Made by a program: the position numbers and the translations under genes. The notes beneath the pieces are model-generated. The model was given only the letters and a program-made list of their open reading frames with translations, ran no database searches and had not been told where the DNA came from. DNA of 64,000 nt from Luidia sarsii (lineage: Eukaryota > Echinodermata > Asteroidea > Paxillosida > Luidiidae), in the NCBI GenBank assembly GCA_949987565.1, contig OX465120.1:3619927-3683926 (forward strand), in the 5' to 3' direction. Of the stretch, positions 24,401-35,065 are shown piece by piece. The first letter of the stretch is position 1. Each line of letters begins with the position of its first letter.

Positions 24401-27400
24401 TCTTGGGCATTGAGGTCTCGGTCTTGGGCACTGAGGTCTCGGTCTTGGGCACTGAGGTCTCGGTCTTGGGCACTGAGGTCTCAGTCTTGGGCATTGAGGT
24501 CTCGGTCTTGGGCACTGAGGTCTCGGTCTTGGGCACTGAGGTCTCGGTCTTGGGCACTGAGGTCTCGGTCTTGGGCACTGAGGTCTCGGTCTTGGGCATT
24601 GAGGTCTCGGTCTTGGGCACTGAGGTCTCAGTCTTGGGCACTGTGGTCTCGGTCTTGGGCATTGAGGTCTCGGTCTTGGGCATTGAGGTCTCAGTCTTGG
24701 GCATTGAGGTCTCGGTCTTGGGCACTGAGGTCTCAGTCTTGGGCATTGAGGTCTCGGTCTTGGGCACTGAGGTCTCGGTCTTGGGCACTGAGGTCTCGGT
24801 CTTGGGCATTGAGGTCTCGGTCTTGGGCATTGAGGTCTCAGTCTTGGGCACTGTGGTCTCGGTCTTGGGCACTGAGGTCTCGGTCTTGGGCACTGAGGTC
24901 TCAGTCTTGGGCACTGTGGTCTCGGTCTTGGGCACTGAGGTCTCTGTCTTGGGCACTGAGGTCTCGGTCTTAGGCATTGAGGTCTCGGTCTTGGGCACTG
25001 AGGTCTCGGTCTTAGGCACTGAGGGCTCGGTCTTGGGCACTGAGGTCTCGGTCTTGGGCACTGAGGTCTCGGTCTTGGGCATTGAGGTCTCGGTCTTGGG
25101 CATTGAGGTCTCAGTCTTGGGCACTGTGGTCTCGGTCTTGGGCACTGAGGTCTCGGTCTTGGGCACTGAGGTCTCAGTCTTGGGCACTGTGGTCTCGGTC
25201 TTGGGCACTGAGGTCTCTGTCTTGGGCACTGAGGTCTCGGTCTTAGGCATTGAGGTCTCGGTCTTGGGCACTGAGGTCTCGGTCTTAGGCACTGAGGGCT
25301 CGGTCTTGGGCACTGAGGGCTCGGTCTTGGGCACTGAGGTCTCGGTCTTGGGCACTGAGGGCTCGGTCTTGTTCTCGGACTCTCGACACTCCAGCTACTC
25401 ACCCTCTTGATGGCTGCCTTGGGGAAGGAGGATCTGCGATACATTTCATAGCGATTCAGCTGGGCTTCTGACAAGGAGTCCACCAGGAGTCTGGGAAGGA
25501 CGACAATCAGAGTCGAGAGTGAGAATGAGAGAGAGAATGAGTGAGGGTGAGATTGAGAGTGAGAGTGAGAGAGTGCAGTTACATTTCCGCCGTTGCTCAA
25601 AAGCAGTTAATCGCAGGCCAGGGGGTGCAGTGCAGAGGTCAGACTTCAGAGCTATAGAATCTTTTTTTTTTTAACAGGACGCCGTCTTCAGAACCCAAGC
25701 CCAAAGGCCTCCCATGCTTACGGTGCTGCTGCTTTAGAATAAGTGAAAGAAAATAGAGCCAAAGCCCAAACTGGATTTCGAAGAAGAGCCTCAAGTTTTC
25801 TTTTATCAGTTTTACGTATCGTCGCCTCTGCCAAACCCCAAAAAGCAAGATTTGTGTACTCACTGTTTTTTCCGTCTCAGTTCCTCCTCAATCTGCTCTT
25901 TCTGTTTGAGCTCCTCGGCGATGCTCAGCGACCGCTCCAGACGGGCGCCGGTCGGACGCCCCTCCCCCTTCTCCCCTTCCTCCTCCCCCTCCTCAACCTC
26001 CCGTGGGGGCGGGGCGGCGGGCGTGGCACCGGCCCCGCCCGCCGACTCCGCCTGGCTGGTCGTCGCCGTCCTCTTCAGCCTCCCCTCCTCCTCCTCCTCT
26101 CCGTCCTCCTCCTCCTCCTCCTCCTTGACCGCACCTGCTCCTCCAAGCGCTGGCGAGGGAGCCGCGCCCGTGGGGCCACACCCGTCTGGGGCCACGCCCT
26201 TCTCTGGGGCCGCGCCCTTCTCCTGGCCCTGCCCCAGGCTGGTGAAGTCGCCCAGTGGGGACAGCAGGCTGTGCGGCTCCGACGGGCTTCCTGTGGGTCA
26301 AGGTCAGAGGTCACCAAAGGCCAGGGGTCACCAAGGGTCAGAGGCCACCAAAGTTCCGAGGATACTAGAGGTCAGTGGTTACCAGAGGTTAGAAGTTACC
26401 AGAGGTCATAGGTCACCAGAGGTCATGGCTACCAGAGGTCAGAGGTCACCAGTGGTCAGAGGTATCGCCAAATTATTTAAGAGGTATGCCTCGTTATTTC
26501 ATGGAGCCTCCTCAAGGAGTTTTCTGCTTTTAATTTAACTTTAGGCCGTTTTAGGGGTCAAAGGTATCCCATCAATTTGTACAGAAACTATACAAAAAAC
26601 CTTAGCACAGCAGCAGGGGTTAATGTGTTATGGGTTATGTAGGCCTACTATAAATGTAATGATTAGGTCTAGCTCAAGAAAGATGAGCAGAATCACGGTC
26701 ATTTCAATTGAACACAATCTGATGCAAGTTCTCTATGAAAGGTGTCCTACATGTACATTCACCTCAAACATTATTCTTTGGCACTAAGATCTTTTTAGAA
26801 AGCAGCGCAGGCCTACATCACAATGTGTCTGACTGACATTTCTAATTTCCTACCGTCCTGTGTGTTTATATGTGGCTCTAACTAAGACAAAGAGTAGGTC
26901 ACCACCTCAGGCCCTACCCCCAGAACTGTGGGGTTCTACGTCGTCCGCTGCTCTCCCGACCGGAACCCCACAGATAACTAGGCTTTTTTCCCATAGGCTT
27001 CTGTGTAACGTTCACAAGTGCTGTGGCATAGGGATCAGCAGGTTCAGCATAACTCATAAAATACTGCTTCATTTGGCCCAAGATTTCTAGCAAATGTGGT
27101 TTACATACCACGCACTTGTGTGCAACTGTCCATGTGGCGAAAATGTGTGGATTTCCCCCCCAAAAATGGGCAAAAACCTCCCGGTTTGGTCACAAGATCC
27201 AAACGGCAGCGCCGCAACTGGCAGTCTGGTCCCCTGTACGTCTTCGCAGCAAGGCGCTATATGGTACTACAGGGACCAGACTGCCAGTTACGGAGCTGCC
27301 GTTTGAATGTTGCAACCGAACCGGGAGGTTTTCGCCCATTTTTGGGGGGAAATCGACACATTTTCGCCACATGGACAGTTGCACACAGGTGCGTGGTATG

Positions 27401-27820
27401 TAAACCACATTTGCTAGAAATCTTGGGCCAAATGAAGCAGTATTTTATGAGTTATGCTGAACCTGCTGATCCCTATGCCACAGCATTTGTGAACGTTACA
27501 CAGAAGCCTATAGGAAAAAAGCCTAGTTATCTGTGGGGTTCCGGTCGGGAGAGCAGCGGACGACGTAGAACCCCACAATTCTGGGGGTATACAGGCCCCG
27601 GAGGGGAAATGCCGATGTGCACGATGAGTTTGATGAAATGGCCTCTCCCTCCCCCTCCCTCCCACTCACCCAATTCCTCCGATTTCACCCGTTTCCGCGG
27701 CGGCGGGCTGCCGAAGTCGCTCTCCTCCCCGTTGCTGTCGTCGCTGGTCCCCGTCTCCAGCGGCCGCTTCAGGTCCCGGCCCGAGTCCCCCTCCGCGCCC
27801 TCCGCGTACATGTCGGCCAT
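21482..27820 (-). CDS. TAF11: TAF11, TFIID histone-fold subunit
   Basis: Five exons join in phase: 27820-27670 (ATG), 26290-25864, 25490-25403, 22339-22243 and 21612-21482 (stop TAG). They give 297 residues. TAF11 pairs with TAF13 through a histone fold inside TFIID and works in RNA polymerase II preinitiation complexes. The family signature is plain: [20 protein letters not shown] from residue 198, then [24 protein letters not shown] and [15 protein letters not shown]. The protein is longer than human TAF11 (211 aa) because of an N-terminal low-complexity region with a basic PPRKRVK (about 40-46), a Glu-rich stretch and Ala/Pro/Gly-rich sequence. The ATG chosen is the first in the exon. Introns hold a 0.69 kb palindrome, a 2.5 kb minisatellite and a foldback element, none touching a splice site. 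Confidence 0.95.
21832..22076. mobile_element. Foldback element of the GGTTTGCGGTGACACC family, copy 3
   Basis: A symmetrical copy in the last TAF11 intron. The arms GAAGGTTTGTGGTGACACCA and TGGTGTCACCGCAAACCTTC flank two CAGTATGCTCTGG/CCAGAGCATACTG cores about 30 bases apart. The arms are about 100 bases each. Confidence 0.85.
22880..25375. repeat. 21-bp minisatellite, about 115 copies, in a TAF11 intron
   Basis: The unit is GAGGTCTCGGTCTTGGGCA plus TT or CT. The array runs about 2.5 kb and ends roughly 28 bases beyond the splice donor of exon 25490-25403. Larger blocks are duplicated (for example 24780-25020 and 25060-25310). As 21 is a multiple of three, all frames read through, giving EVSVLGT, RSRSWAL, PKTETSV and RPRPQCP repeats; none is a gene. 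The same unit forms 31085-31545. Confidence 0.96.
26298..26468. repeat. AGGTCA-rich degenerate tandem repeat
   Basis: About 170 bases of AGAGGTCACC-type units next to the acceptor of TAF11 exon 2. Two perfect AGGTCA-G-AGGTCA arrangements occur at 26301-26313 and 26436-26448, the DR1 form that some nuclear receptors bind. Whether any is a real site is not shown by the sequence. Confidence 0.6.
26909..27597. repeat. Large palindrome (about 330-base arms) in TAF11 intron 1
   Basis: The left arm CTACCCCCAGAACTGTGGGG onward is repeated in reverse complement ending CCCCACAATTCTGGGGGTAT. The match continues through TAGCAAATGTGGTTTACATA and its complement to a centre near 27232-27268. Only scattered mismatches are visible. 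It ends 73 bases from TAF11 exon 1. Probably a foldback or TIR element with no coding sequence. Confidence 0.92.
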
Positions 27821-28620
27821 GACTGCGCACGGACAAAGTGCCCGCGTGGGATGGCTACCAACGACTCCGAATGGCTCCCAAACTGTCCAAGGAAACTAGG
27901 ATTTTACTAGGCACACAATGGATTTTTAATGAGGGTCGGCTCTACTCAATGGAATAAGCACTGTGGGCTCTGGTCTTGTACAATTGGACTAGTAATAGTA
28001 TAGTATTGGTATACCGTATTACTACAACTAGTACTAGTCACGATTCCCCTCCCGCCCCCCCCCCCAAAAAAAAGGCTTAAATCCAAAATGTATAAATTTC
28101 CATTTAAAAAAAATGGGATTTAGACTGCTGTAACAATTTCAAATAATGGAAAACGTCAAACATGAAGTCTGAATTTTACTTCTTGCCTTTTTTCCCCGAA
28201 CCTGAAGTCTTGAACTTTAGTTGAAGACATAATCAGACTGAATAATAAAAACGTCGAGTTCTATAGCAAGTTACTCTGACACTACGACACTGGAACAGGT
28301 TATCAAGTTTAACTTTAAGTGTCCGTAAAAATCCCCACAAAATCAATAGGCCTAAATATCCTAGCTATTGGAATGTGTAGTTCTTTTGCAACACAATCGA
28401 CAATTTCCATTAATTTACTTACGAAGTTTACTAAGATTTGCCGTTGAAATTCCGTGATCCAACTACAAGCCAAAACAACATACACACTGTTGGGTCAAAG
28501 GTTATGTCTTGTCAACAGGCCGGTTCAGAGGTCATTGGCTACAACTGGAAATAACACGTAGGCCTATGGGAGATGGCTTCCACAGTCAGCTAGCCGCTTC
28601 TGTGGAGTAGAATAAAAAAA
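27821..28620. promoter_or_regulatory. TAF11 upstream region
   Basis: The segment before the TAF11 start codon must hold its promoter if exon 1 is first, but I see no TATA box or other core element that I can defend. A run of C then A at 28050-28073 is low complexity. Confidence 0.3.
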
Positions 28621-28624
28621 AAAT

Positions 28625-29387
28625 TACGCGTTTACGAAATGAAGGCTTAGGCTCGGGCTTAGGCTTCGGTCATAATGTATCTTACTCATTATAATGTTAC
28701 AGATATCTAAAATCAAGCCTTTTGCCACAGTTTCTTGGGGAATACCCTATACCAATCAAGCCAACAAACCTTATTGGAAGGTTTGCGGTGAACACCATGT
28801 ATCAGGTCTCTTAAAGGAATAGGTATGGTTCTGAAAAGAACCTGAGTTACCCTCAGGTTCTTTTCAGAACCATACCTATTCCTTTAAGAGACCTGATACA
28901 TGGTGTTCACCGCAAACCTTCCAATATTGTTTCACCCACCATGCAAAGCCTTAAGTCTCATCCAACAAACCTTCGAATTCGGAAACAAACCTCAATCTGG
29001 ATTTTCAGGTTTTGTCAGAGCGAATCCATGGGTCAGGCTCTGGCTCAGGCTTCGTCTCTGTCTGACAAAACCTGGAAATAAAGGTTGTGGTTATAGGCCG
29101 TTTTCGAAATGAAGGCTTAGGCTCGGGCTCAGGCTTCGTCTCGATCCGTCTGACAAAACCTGAACATCTGCAGGTCGTGGTTTGTTTCCGAATTTGAAGG
29201 TTTGTTGGCTTGATGGGTACGGAGTATTCACCAAGAAACTGGGGCCAAACGCTTGTTTTTAGATGCCTGTGATATTTATATAACGAGTATAGGATCAAAT
29301 TATGACCGAAGCCTAAGCCCGAGCCTAAGCCTTCATTTCGAAAACGGCCTGAGACGAAGCCTAAGCCCGAGCCTGATTCGTAAAGGC
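28625..29387. mobile_element. Cluster of GGCCGTTTTCGAAATGAAGG elements
   Basis: Two overlapping copies. The first starts CGAAATGAAGGCTTAGGCTC near 28634 and is interrupted by the insert at 28773-28961. The second runs in inverted orientation from about 29095 (GGCCGTTTTCGAAATGAAGG) to about 29349 (CCTTCATTTCGAAAACGGCC). Shared interior motifs are GGGGAATACCCT, CAAGCCAACAAACCTT and TCAGGTTTTGTCAGA. Other copies: 42271-42470 (truncated), 40238-40347 (fragment) and 59403-59853. Confidence 0.75.
28773..28961. mobile_element. Foldback insert with a 12-base target duplication
   Basis: A 189-bp insert with nearly perfect arms (TTGGAAGGTTTGCGGTGAAC and its reverse complement) and a loop of only a few bases. 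CCAACAAACCTT lies immediately on both sides (28761-28772 and 28962-28973). The related elements at 29200 and 42393 carry the uninterrupted target site, so the insertion is well supported. Confidence 0.88.
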
Positions 29388-29949
29388 CATGACCGCAACG
29401 CGACATTATGAATATTCATTAATTACCACTCCACCATCTATTGCCTTTATTGGTATATTTTCAAAATACAAAAAAAGAGGATTTACAGCATGTATTTTTC
29501 TTTCTTTTCGTGCACTGATTATTTTGTTTATAACGAAGCGAGGTTATGTTGTTGTTTTTCCTCGAGGCTGATGCAATACAATGACGTCATTCGTGTCTGC
29601 CATAAATAAACACGAGCACGTGTGATTGCAAGACGATGGTGCAACGCTGCGTTAGCGGAACGTTTATAAACGTCGGCTTTTCGTCGTAACTCAGTAACAT
29701 CTGTCAGAGCTATGGCTGAGAGCTGATCGGAGAACAGACAGTGGACAATTAGGGCAGTCTGCCTGCAAATTGGCTGTTTTTTTCCATGAAAATGCGGGAG
29801 AAGAGATACCGTATACATCCCGAAGATCCCGGCTAAGTATACGTATTAGTTTACGTTCACTCATCTGCTGTGACTGCATTGAGTTTGTGTGAAGTTGTGA
29901 GTTGAAATCAATTGTACTTTTCTCTCTCGTTCTCTTGCTCACCCTTTAA

Positions 29950-30470
29950 TCCTTTATATCCCCTACGGGCCTAGCTTCTCTCTCTCCCTCTCTTTCTCAC
30001 ACACACACTATCTTACTCTTGCCCTCCCTCTTTCTCTCTTTCTCTCTCTCTCGATCTCTCCACCTCTCTCTCCCGATCACTCTCCCTCCCCTCTCTCCCA
30101 ACCTCTTTTTCACACACACACTCTCTCAGTCTCACTATCACTAGTATCAGTATCACTATCAGTCACTTCAGTGTCACTCTTTCACTCCCTCTCCTCTCTG
30201 TCTCTCTTCCTCTCTCTCCACCTCTCTTTCTCACACTCCCTCACTCTTTCACTCCCTCTCTCCCCTTCTCCCTCTCTTTTTTTTTCTCTTCCTCTCTGGT
30301 GATATACAAAAATGTTGCAAACTGCTTACTGACTAAAGTAAGCTTCCTCTCTATCGACCTCTCTCCCTCTCTCTCTCAGTCTCACTCACTCTCTCTTTCT
30401 CCCCTTCCGCACTCACTCACTCACTCTCTCTCTCTCTCTATCTACCTCTCTCTCTAGACTCTCTGGAAGA
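29950..30470. repeat. CT/CACT low-complexity tract
   Basis: Irregular TCTCTCTC, CACACACA and CACTATCA runs upstream of the E2 gene. A non-repetitive island at about 30296-30345 interrupts it. Confidence 0.85.
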
Positions 30471-30494
30471 TACTTAAGTGGCCACATTCTAGAG

Positions 30495-32291
30495 ATGGCG
30501 ATTGAAGGAAAGAAGGGGGTGGCCGGCGGGCGAAGCCTGGCCAAAGATCTCCAGCGTCTGGTGAGAGGTATCGACCGGCTGTCGGACGGGCAGGCACGAC
30601 TGGTTGCCTGGGACGAGGCAGACCTGAGCAGGGGCATCACTGTGGCCATCGCTCCCGACAGCGGACTGTACAAGGACGGAGAATTTCTTTTCAAGGTGAG
30701 AAAGGGCCAAGGGAAAGGCAAGATTTTAGTTTGTTATCCACACTGTAAAAGTATGGGGAAAGAACGTAAATTTAGACCACAATATAGACCACCCAGTATA
30801 AGTATAAGTATTATTACAGTACGTAGAAAATTAGATACTATGGGGATGTGTGTATTCACCCGGCAACACATTCTTCCTGGAGGTTGGTCCTTTCTGATGT
30901 TATGCATATTCTCTCATATATCTCTCTTTACTCTGATTGGCCAACGTCAGGGTGTAGATCATACATGAATACGCATAAACATGATGTAATGACTATTGGC
31001 CAATCCGACTAAGTGACCGGCAGAATAGCGTTTGCGGGAAGAATATCATTGGTGGGCGAATATAACCTGCCTTTAGGGCTGTGTCTTGAGCATTGAGGTC
31101 TCGGTCTCAGTTGTTGGCATGGAGGTCTCGTCCTTGGGCATTGAGGTCTCGGTCTTGGGCATTGAGGTCTCGGTCTTGGGCATTGAGGTCTCTGTCTTGG
31201 GCATTGAGGTCTCAGTCTTGGGAATTGAGGTCTCAGTCTTGGGCATTGAGGTCTCAGTCTTGGGCATTGAGGTCTCTGTCTTGGGCATTGAGGTCTCAGT
31301 CTTGGGAATTGAGGTCTCAGTCTTGGGCATTGAGGTCTCAGTCTTGGGCATTGAGGTCTCGGTCTTGGGCATTGAGGTCTCGGTCTTGGGCAATGAGGTG
31401 TCGGTCTTGGGCATTGAGGTCTCGGTCTTGGGCATTGAGGTCTCAGTCTTGAGCATTGAGGTCTCAGTCTTGGGAATTGAGGTCTCAGTCTTGGGCATTG
31501 AGGTCTCGGTCTTAGGAACTGAGGTCTCGCTTTTTTAGGTCTTGACAGTGTAGACACTAGACAATGACTCAGCGGAGATTCTCAATGATTTCCTCGCTTA
31601 TTACTCTCAAAACTTTATCTGCAGATGCTTAAAACCTGGTTGGTCTTCCCATTTACTCTCTCGCTCTCTCTCTCCGTCTTCTTCTTCTTTGCGGTGGGAA
31701 TAATCCGCTCATCAGATCGCCTGCAACTCCAGGTACCCAGAGCGGGCGCCCGACGTCCACTGCAGGACCCTGATCTACCACCCCAACATCGACATCGGCG
31801 GCGAGGGGGCCGTCTGCCTGAACCTGCTGGACGACGACTTCTGGACGGAGGCCATGGGTCTGGCAGAGGTGGTGCTGGGCCTGCTGTTCCTCCTGCACAA
31901 CCCCAACCTGGACGACCCGCTCTGCGTGGTCATCAGGCCAGGCATGGACGGGGAGGAGTTTGCCCAGAACGTGGCCCGGTCCCTGGACGGGGAGACGGTG
32001 GAGGGATTCCCGTTCCAGAGGAATCGCGGGCGGGGCCGAGAGAGGGGCGCGGCCCCGGGTGGGGTCTCGGGCGGGGCCGACGCCACGCCCGGGGAGATGG
32101 AGAAGGAGGAGGAGGGCGCGGCCGTCTCCGACCTCCAGGCGGAGCCCGATGGGAGGGCGTGTCAGGGCGGGGCCGCGGCCGCCGCTCCCGGGGAGACGGG
32201 CGCGATGAGCAGAGGGGCGGAGGCTGGGAAGCGGAAGAGGGAGGAGGCGGAGGTCAGGGGTGGGGAGAGAGTGGTTCAGGGTATGGGCTGA
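30495..32291 (+). CDS. UBE2M-like: UBC12/UBE2M-like ubiquitin-fold E2 conjugating enzyme, divergent
   Basis: Two exons, 30495-30695 and 31716-32291 (stop TGA), join in phase 0 to give 258 residues. E2 enzymes carry ubiquitin or a related modifier on a catalytic Cys; UBC12 carries NEDD8 to cullins. The UBC fold is visible: VAIAPDSGLYKDGEFLFK (PDEGFYKSGKFVF in UBC12), YPERAPDV, the YHPNID motif (HPN 89-91), catalytic Cys101 in AVCLNLL, and EEFAQNVARSL near the end. Oddities: two extra residues between HPN and Cys compared with human UBE2M; DPLC in place of DPLN; no MIKLF-type N-terminus that binds the NEDD8 E1; and about 85 extra C-terminal residues rich in Gly, Ala, Glu and Arg. The frame stays open upstream of the chosen ATG (LSGHILE), so an earlier exon may exist. 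UBE2F is a less likely relative. Confidence 0.72.
31085..31545. repeat. 21-bp minisatellite, about 22 copies, in the E2 intron
   Basis: The same GAGGTCTCGGTCTTGGGCATT unit, in the same + strand orientation as the array in TAF11. It lies in the single E2 intron (30696-31715). Because the two host genes run in opposite directions, it is transcribed as the complementary strand here. Confidence 0.95.
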
Positions 32292-32507
32292 TGTTCTCTC
32301 CCTCGTCCACCCCCCCCAAAAAAAAAAATTCTCAAATTTGAAATTAGGGAATTTGCAAACTGGTGTACCCCTTCCTTTGCAATTGAAGTTTTTGGCGTGT
32401 AAATTGTTGTAAGATATTAATTTCATATTTAACTTAACAAGAAAAGGAGAGGACAGAATTATTCTATTTTTTTGTACAAGATTTATCAGATTGTTCTTTT
32501 GACTTAA

Positions 32508-33160
32508 GGGCTGGATAGCTCAGATGGTACGAGTGATGTGACCTATTTCATCAAACTTATCATGGCTTGGGTTTAATCAAACTTTTCGCAAAGCATCATG
32601 GGTATAGATGACAAACTGGCCGTATTTTTATCGCACAACTCTATGGCAAAGCACTCAAGTTTGTGATTTGTTTCATTGTTTTCTTCAAAAAATAGATGGA
32701 GTTCAGAAATAAACCTCACACAGAAGTTTTGTCTAGATACCAGCAACAATATATATTTTTTTGTTGAAACGTTCAGTGAGTAGTTTCGGCGAAATCAGTG
32801 AAAATTCCCTTGGTGACTGAATGGCAAACGCAGTGCGCGCATGCAGCTGCGCGCATGCGTATATACACAGCGCGCCACTAGCTGTATGCGGTCACCACGT
32901 TGCCATCCAGTCACCAACGGAATCCCCACTAATTTCTCTGAAACTACCTACTCAACGTTTCAGCAAAAAATAAATGTTGTTGCTGGTATCTAGACAAACA
33001 TTCTGTGTGAGTTTCATTTCTGAACTCCATCTAGTTTTTGGAGAAAACAATGAAACAAATTACGAACTTGAGTGCTTTGCCGTAGAGTTGTGCGATAAAA
33101 ATACGGCCAGTTTCTCATCTATACCCATGATGCTTTGCGAACGTCAAAAAGGTTTATTAC
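32508..33160. mobile_element. Foldback element of about 600 bp next to a SINE fragment
   Basis: A SINE head fragment (GGGCTGGATAGCTCAGATGG) leads into a long inverted repeat. The left arm CGCAAAGCATCATGGGTATA (from about 32588) returns in reverse complement near 33115-33138. Inner arm ends around 32800 and 32930 include GCTGGTATCTAGACAAAC and its complement. The centre at about 32832-32880 is rich in CGCGCATGCG alternations. No coding sequence. Confidence 0.88.
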
Positions 33161-33164
33161 CCTA

Positions 33165-33405
33165 GGCCCTTTCCAAAACCCGGCTTAGGCTTCGGCTCCG
33201 GCTTCGTCTCTGTCATCCAAAAGCTGAAAACACAGGTTGGAGTTCTTTGTTGAAGTTGAAGCTTTGGATTCTTTTTCAAAACGCAGTATTACATTCTGAA
33301 ACGAAGCCAAAAGCCTCCCATTTTCAGCCTTGTACTTTAAAACGGACGAAAGAAAGAAAGACAAAGCCGGAGCCTGAGCCTAAGCCGGGTTTTGGAAAAG
33401 GGGCC
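33165..33405. mobile_element. MITE of the GGCCCTTTTCCAAAACCCGG family, copy 1
   Basis: About 240 bp. The left end is GGCCCTTTCCAAAACCCGGC; the right end is the reverse complement, GCCGGGTTTTGGAAAAGGGG. Nested GGCTTAGGCTTCGGCTCCGG motifs extend the inverted repeat. Other copies: 34010-34231, 37706-37925 and 49925-50157. Confidence 0.82.
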
Positions 33406-34009
33406 TGGTACCTTGTGAGTCTGAGGTAGCAAATTGATGATTTGCTCAGTAGATGGGTTTTGGTATTGTGACACCTCAGAAAATGTGACACGACAATTAA
33501 GGATGGTGTACATTCACCGACTGATTCTTTAATGGTGTAGCATCATTTAAAGTAAACTAAACCCCCAGTCGAGTCACGCAGAGAGAAATCTCAAGGCGAC
33601 TATTCTTAGAAACCTCACGAAGGGCAATCACAGCTGTACAAGTGCTCAAGCTTGAATGACTCTCTGCTTATACAATACATGTGGGTCAAGCGAGGGCGCT
33701 GCGCAGGAGAAATATGCAAATGAGCTGTCACAGTTTGTGCATGTATTGCGCAAGCGCTAGACTGAGGTTCCATGGGGCACGGATTGAATGAGAAATAACG
33801 CCTGTAATTTTTTCAGCAGGCAATTATGCAACAGTGCTTATTACGCGGAGTAGGGCAAACCTTTATTGAATGTATTGGTGATCTATGTCTCATTATTTTC
33901 ATTGACTTGTTATTGGCTGCTTTTTGTGCCCATGCATTAAAGAACTGCAGGTATTCAATTCTGTTTGTTTGTTTGTTTGTTTGACTTGCATTTAACGAGC
34001 TGCATCTGT

Positions 34010-34231
34010 TGCCCTTTTCCAAAAGGGCTTCGTCTCTGTTATCCAAATGCTGAAACACAGCTTGGAGTTCTTTGTTGAAGTTGAAGCTTTGGATTCCTTT
34101 TCAAAACCCAGTAAAACATTTAAGAATGATGCCAAAGGATTCCTGTTTTCAAGCCTTGTACTTGAAATGGATGAAAGAACTAGAGACAAAGCCGGAGCCT
34201 GAGCCTAAGCCGGGCTTTGGCAAAGGGCCCT
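34010..34231. mobile_element. MITE of the GGCCCTTTTCCAAAACCCGG family, copy 2
   Basis: It lacks the CCCGGCTTAGGCTTCGGC part of the left terminus but keeps GCCGGAGCCTGAGCCTAAGC at the right. The interior GAAGTTGAAGCTTTGGATTC matches copy 1. Confidence 0.78.
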
Positions 34232-35065
34232 TAATTGTGGTTTCAATGCCTGTTCTGAACCTAGTCAAGTCCAATCCTATTTGCTATCGTAAAAGCACAA
34301 TGAAAGAGATTTGTCACCATTGTTCTTTCAAGTTTTATTTTTTGAAAGCATAAGCTATAATAGAACACAATGGTCGAGCAAACAGAAAACAATGCAAATC
34401 CTCCCAGAAATAAAACCAATGAAATAAAAAGGGAACGCATTATTGGAATAGAATCGAATAATAAACTATCGACCTATCAGCAGATTTAATAATAAAAAAA
34501 TAAACGGCTCACTATTGCAGTGGAGATTTTAAGATGGGCTAAACGTCGCGATTGTTTTTATCATTAGCAAACCAACAATTCATGCGAATTACATCTGGTT
34601 GTATTATTGCACTTGATTCCCAATAATTTTCATATCACTCATCTAGCTTTTCGTTTCTCAGACAACGTACATACAAGCGATTCATAGAAGTGCGCCCTCA
34701 AGAGTTTGTAAAGCGTTGGCCAATCACAATGCTCGGAATATGTCGACCCAACGCACGTCATCTGGAAAGGGTTCAATTAATACAATTTCATAATTCTTCG
34801 AAATTCTGTGACTCCGAAATTCAAAAAAAAAGAAAACCTAAAATGGCTGCGTGCAATTACGTCACCGAGAATTACACCAGACCTTGAATTCACACATCTT
34901 CAAAAGGTGACTAAAATGAAACTATAATTAAAATTTAAGGTGAGCAGTTAAAACAAATGGATAAATGTTGAATTGAAATCTTAATTCAAACAAATAAAGG
35001 AGAAACTCTTTCGAAATATGAAATGTGGCCAACAAATCTTTGATCGGTCCTGGTATTGACTAATC
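34232..35065. other. Spacer, no gene recognised
   Basis: AT-rich sequence. A GTGCGCCCTCAAGAGTTTG motif at 34691 recurs at 50246, 62443 and in reverse at about 51440, so it marks another dispersed repeat whose ends I could not fix. Confidence 0.45.

Noticed and set aside
22865..25600. Very long reading frames on both strands with EVSVLGT, RSRSWAL, PKTETSV or RPRPQCP repeats
   Set aside because: The 21-base unit lacks stops in most frames on both strands; the array lies inside a TAF11 intron and shows no codon-level constraint.
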